The notes below the pieces were generated by a model. The model did no database searches. It had not been told where the DNA came from and was given only the letters and a program-made list of their open reading frames with translations. Source: Halalkalibacillus sediminis (lineage in GTDB: Bacteria > Bacillota > Bacilli > Bacillales > Alkalibacillaceae). From it: DNA of 64,000 nt. Positions 60,861 to 64,000 of the stretch are shown here, piece by piece. Position 1 is the stretch's first letter. Each line of letters opens with the position of its first letter. The stretch is from contig NZ_PJNH01000001.1 in assembly GCF_002844535.1 (NCBI RefSeq), forward strand, positions 186,001 through 250,000, written 5' to 3'. The position numbers and the translations under genes are program-made.

Positions 60861-61916
60861 TTGAATATAGCTTTTATAGGTTTTGGTGGTGTCGGCCAAG
60901 CTTTGGCACAAATATTATTAGAGAAAAATCACCACTTGAATGAAAAATATGGATTGAACACTAAAATTGTAGCTGTTTCAGATGTAATGAAAGGGTCAGT
61001 TTATGACCCAGAGGGTTTGAACATTGAAGATTTATTGAGTTCTGTGAAAGAAAAAGGATCAGTAGAAGAATATCCAGATTCTTCAACAGTTCAAAAGGGC
61101 TTGAATAGTATTCAGACGATTGAAGATACCAATGCAGACATGATTGTAGAGGTAACCTTTACGGATGTGGAAACAGGTCAGCCGGCAATTGATCATTGTG
61201 AGACTGCTTTCCAAAAGGGAAAAAGTGTCGTAACGACAAATAAAGGGCCAGCAGCTGTGAAATTGAACAGCTTATTGAAGCTAGCTGAAGAAAATGGTGC
61301 TTTCTTTGGATTTGAAGGAACAGTCATGAGTGGTACTCCAGCTTTGAGGTTACCTGAAACAACACTAGCTGGAAATGATATAAGAGAAGTTGTTGGTATC
61401 TTGAATGGAACGACTAATTATATTTTAACTGAAATGGAAAAGGGCCTTTCTTTTGAAGATTCCTTAAAGCAGGCTCAATCATTAGGGTACGCGGAAGCAG
61501 ATCCGACCAATGATGTTGAAGGCTATGATGTTCGATATAAAGCTGCTATTTTAGCGAATTATGTTCTTGGAGAAGAAGTCTCTGCAAAAGAAATTCATTG
61601 CGAAGGTATTCGATCCGTTTCACAGGATATGGTGCAAGATGCACTTGATGAAGGAAAAAGGTGGAAGTTGCTAGCTAGAATCAAGAAGGAAGACGGAAAG
61701 GTCGAAGCAACGGTTCAACCAGAAAAAATTGAAATGACGAACCCTTTAGCTGGAGTGACTGGTGCTACTAACGCAATCCTGTACGATTGTGATTTAGCAG
61801 GGCCAATCATGCTTACTGGCGCAGGTGCTGGCCTGAAGGAAACTGGTTTTTCTTTATTGATTGATATCATTCATGCACATTTAGAGAGCAAAAAGCAAAC
61901 TTCTGGAGTGAGGTGA
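60861..61916 (+). CDS. Homoserine dehydrogenase, short form without ACT domain
   Basis: 351 residues. Rossmann motif IAFIGFGGVGQALAQILLEK, then VVTTNKGPAAVKLNSLLKLA, GTVMSGTPALRLPE, VGILNGTTNYILTEM and the catalytic Lys/Glu region AEADPTNDVEGYDVRYKAAI. It interconverts aspartate semialdehyde and homoserine. The absent ACT domain means no threonine feedback, which suits a catabolic role. TTG start with AAAGGAGGGG directly upstream. It shares the operon with an aldehyde dehydrogenase that could take the same semialdehyde. Confidence 0.9.
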   Translation: MNIAFIGFGGVGQALAQILLEKNHHLNEKYGLNTKIVAVSDVMKGSVYDPEGLNIEDLLSSVKEKGSVEEYPDSSTVQKGLNSIQTIEDTNADMIVEVTFTDVETGQPAIDHCETAFQKGKSVVTTNKGPAAVKLNSLLKLAEENGAFFGFEGTVMSGTPALRLPETTLAGNDIREVVGILNGTTNYILTEMEKGLSFEDSLKQAQSLGYAEADPTNDVEGYDVRYKAAILANYVLGEEVSAKEIHCEGIRSVSQDMVQDALDEGKRWKLLARIKKEDGKVEATVQPEKIEMTNPLAGVTGATNAILYDCDLAGPIMLTGAGAGLKETGFSLLIDIIHAHLESKKQTSGVR

Positions 61917-61922
61917 AAGGAC

Positions 61923-63356
61923 ATGCAAACTCAAGTACGAAATGAAAAAATGCTACTTGCAGGTGAATGGGTCTACACAGATAAGACATTTGGTGTATAT
62001 GACCCTCAAAATAATCATTTGATTGCTCGTGTACCACTATCGACTACCCGTGATATGTTACAGGCGATTGAAGAAGCCGAGCAGGCTTTCCAAACTAATA
62101 AAGGGTGGCCGACACACGAACGTATCAAAGTTTTATATGGTGTCGTTGATTATATGGAGAAGCATAAAGAACTATTTGCTCGAACAATCGCTACCGAAGG
62201 GAGTAAAACGATTACAGAGGCACGAGGTGAAGTCAAACGTGCCATGCAGACAATCACGATCAGTGCCGAAGAAGCTAGACGGCTGAAAGGTGAAACCATA
62301 AATTTCGACCAAAACGAAGGCAGTGAAAATAAAATCGGTTATTATTACCGTTTTCCAATCGGTGTTGTCGGGGCCATTACACCATTCAATGACCCACTGA
62401 ATTTGGTTGCTCACAAAGTTGGCCCAGCGATTGCAGCTGGAAATGCAATTGTTGTCAAACCAGCATCCGTTACTCCATTAAGCGCGCTTTTACTCGCTGA
62501 TGCTTTTTCAGCTGCTGGCCTTCCAAAAGGGATGTTAAGTGTCATAACTGGTTCTGGTCGAGAGCTAGGAGAAACAATGGTCACTCATCCTTCGATTAAA
62601 ATGGTTTCCTTTACCGGCGGACTAAATGCAGGAGAAAAGGTTGCTGAGCAAGCGGGTGTAAAACAAGTGGGAATGGAGTTAGGTTCAAATTCTCCGACAA
62701 TCGTCATGAAAGATTGTGATCTGAAAGATGCGATCGAGTCTTCTGTGTCTGGGTCATTCGGAGCAGCAGGTCAAAACTGTATAGGCGTTCAGAGAATCTA
62801 TGTTGAAAAGGAAGTCTACGACGACTTCGTTGAGGCTTTTGTTAGTCATACGAATCGATTGAACGTCGGAAATAAATTAGACGACAATACCGATATGGGA
62901 CCTATGATTGAAGAAAAAGAGGCAATACGTGTAGAGAATTGGGTTGATGAAGCAGTTGAAGCGGGTGCTAAAGCCTTGACTGGTGGCAAAAGGGATGGAG
63001 CTTTTTATCATCCAACTGTACTAGTAGATGTGCCTGATGGTGTCACACTAGCTAAAGAAGAAATATTCGGTCCGGTCGTGCTCATTTACCCAGTAAACTC
63101 TTTAGAAGAAGCGGTCCAACGATCGAATGATGTGGACTACGGACTCCATGCAGGTATTTTTACAAAAAATCTTGACCACGCTTTTTATGCCATAGAACAT
63201 TTAGAGTGCGGCGGAGTCATGGTTAATGACACAAGTGATTACCGAATTGATGAGATGCCATTTGGTGGAGTGAAAAATTCTGGGCTAGGGAGAGAAGGTG
63301 TCCGTTTTTCAGTTGAAGCAATGACCGAACCGAAAGTGGTTGCAATCAAATTATAG
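61923..63356 (+). CDS. Aldehyde dehydrogenase family protein (DoeC-like semialdehyde dehydrogenase)
   Basis: 477 residues. NAD-binding and catalytic motifs: PIGVVGAITPFNDPLNLVAH, FTGGLNAGEKVAEQAG, general base Glu in VGMELGSNSPTIV and nucleophile Cys in SFGAAGQNCIGVQ. C-terminal MPFGGVKNSGLGREGV is normal. The ectoine pathway needs an aspartate-semialdehyde dehydrogenase (DoeC), and this gene is a candidate by context. AGGTGAAAGGAC precedes the ATG. Last gene of the operon. Confidence 0.9.
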   Translation: MQTQVRNEKMLLAGEWVYTDKTFGVYDPQNNHLIARVPLSTTRDMLQAIEEAEQAFQTNKGWPTHERIKVLYGVVDYMEKHKELFARTIATEGSKTITEARGEVKRAMQTITISAEEARRLKGETINFDQNEGSENKIGYYYRFPIGVVGAITPFNDPLNLVAHKVGPAIAAGNAIVVKPASVTPLSALLLADAFSAAGLPKGMLSVITGSGRELGETMVTHPSIKMVSFTGGLNAGEKVAEQAGVKQVGMELGSNSPTIVMKDCDLKDAIESSVSGSFGAAGQNCIGVQRIYVEKEVYDDFVEAFVSHTNRLNVGNKLDDNTDMGPMIEEKEAIRVENWVDEAVEAGAKALTGGKRDGAFYHPTVLVDVPDGVTLAKEEIFGPVVLIYPVNSLEEAVQRSNDVDYGLHAGIFTKNLDHAFYAIEHLECGGVMVNDTSDYRIDEMPFGGVKNSGLGREGVRFSVEAMTEPKVVAIKL

Positions 63357-63365
63357 TTTGAATAG

Positions 63366-63400
63366 AATCCCCCCTGACTTTATAAGGTCAGGGGATTTTC
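63366..63400 (+). terminator. Rho-independent terminator
   Basis: AATCCCC-CC-TGAC/GTCA-GGGGATT stem, loop TTTATAAG, T-rich tail. Ends the five-gene operon. Confidence 0.88.
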
Positions 63401-63482
63401 TTGTTTTTAAAAGAAAATGATCTATCAGTAATTATTTGGTTTAATCTTTTGTTACAATAATAACAAGAAATGAGGGATTTCC

Positions 63483-64000
63483 ATGGAGAAAATATATCGA
63501 ATAGGAATCATAGGCTTAGGGGTAGTAGGGGAACGATTGTTGAAACAGTTTCAGGAACACCCTCGAATGAAAGTAGTTGCCTACTGTGAACCGAATGCAG
63601 AAAGAATGGACGAAATTATAAATACATATGGACAGGCAACTAAATATGCCGACTTCCAAAAGCTAAATAGAGATCCTGAGGTAGATGTAGTTTATGTTGC
63701 GGTGCCGCCAAAGTTTCATCATGAAATTACGCTGGATGCCATTGAGAACGGTAAACATATTTTATGTGAAAAACCTCTTGCAAACAGTGAAGAAGAAGCA
63801 AAAGAAATGTATGAAAAAGCTGAAGCAGCTAACATTGTAAATGCAATTAACTTTCCGTTGCCTTACCAGCCTCAGTTGTCTCAAATGCGGAAGGTCATAG
63901 ATCAGGGAGAACTGGGAGAAATACAACGTGTGGAGTTTCAGATGTATTTCCCAAGATGGCCTAGAGCTTGGCAACAAAATAACTGGATAGCTTCAAGGGA
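63483..64000 (+). CDS. Gfo/Idh/MocA-family oxidoreductase, 3'-truncated by the window
   Basis: The first 172 codons are present. The N-terminal dinucleotide motif is RIGIIGLGVVGERLLKQF, followed by VVYVAVPPKFHHEITLDAIE and the family EKP motif in HILCEKPLANSEEEA. NAD(P)-dependent sugar or inositol-type dehydrogenases have this layout; the substrate cannot be told from this part. GAGGGAT precedes the ATG. It starts after a terminator, so it is a separate unit from the ectoine-like operon. Confidence 0.88.
   Translation, partial: MEKIYRIGIIGLGVVGERLLKQFQEHPRMKVVAYCEPNAERMDEIINTYGQATKYADFQKLNRDPEVDVVYVAVPPKFHHEITLDAIENGKHILCEKPLANSEEEAKEMYEKAEAANIVNAINFPLPYQPQLSQMRKVIDQGELGEIQRVEFQMYFPRWPRAWQQNNWIASR

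Noticed and set aside
58444-61916. Methionine or threonine biosynthesis operon
   Set aside because: Homoserine dehydrogenase and a gamma-family PLP enzyme are present, but no acyltransferase, kinase or synthase, and the flanking M24 and M20 enzymes fit catabolism better.

Overview
The window reads as chromosome of a low-GC, Gram-positive Bacillaceae bacterium. The evidence is strong AGGAGG-type ribosome binding sites, frequent GTG and TTG starts, many U-tailed hairpin terminators, and Bacillus-style regulators and operators (CcpA cre, Rex, NsrR, MhqR-like, WalR-like). Ku/LigD, CydS and a possible ectoine catabolic operon would suit a salt-tolerant, spore-forming genus such as Halobacillus or Pontibacillus. 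That placement is inference; no rRNA is present. I see no insertion sequence, integrase or CRISPR array.

Layout. 1-12 kb: an esterase fragment, a PgpA-family protein, a minus-strand group (ATPase, flavin reductase, pcp), then a plus-strand operon of two zinc-ribbon proteins and 5-oxoprolinase (pxpBAC). Carbon-starvation permease CstA follows behind a cre site, then a small Cys-Cys-ending protein, an ArsA-type ATPase and an MDR oxidoreductase. 12-19 kb: a lipoprotein, an isolated phage-like amidase-holin pair, a 58-residue small protein, an HD-GYP phosphodiesterase, and divergent ligD and ku for end joining. 19-32 kb: redox, VOC-fold and stress genes (tandem DinB proteins, a methyltransferase with a leader-like 5' region, a secreted nuclease, hmp/nsrR, a dioxygenase under an MhqR-like operator), an FAD oxidase with an amidase, and a LysM-3D wall protein. 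32-43 kb: prfC, a lone tRNA-Val, an ABC transporter operon ending in a lipoprotein with duplicated domains and a decayed third copy of its tail, and the cytochrome bd operon with small subunits behind a perfect Rex box.

43-52 kb: an MFS exporter divergent from an XRE-TPR regulator with nested palindromes, a double-domain gamma-glutamylcyclotransferase, an alanine symporter, an HxlR regulator divergent from YceI, a membrane-anchored glycerophosphodiesterase and an M20 dipeptidase. 52-64 kb: tyrosine phenol-lyase; an unusual 147-residue protein that divides exactly into 21 seven-residue units and is translationally coupled to an M20 amidohydrolase; a PucR-type regulator; and a five-gene operon (metal-site-less M24 hydrolase, gamma-family PLP enzyme, M20 deacylase, homoserine dehydrogenase, aldehyde dehydrogenase) that looks like ectoine/diaminobutyrate catabolism. 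A Gfo/Idh oxidoreductase is cut by the window end.

Themes. Much of the window salvages amino acids: pyroglutamyl and gamma-glutamyl recycling (pcp, pxpBAC, cyclotransferase), amidases, M20 enzymes, Tpl and the ectoine-like operon. A second theme is respiratory and electrophile stress (hmp, cyd, dioxygenase). The most novel item is the heptad-repeat protein at 53646-54089.
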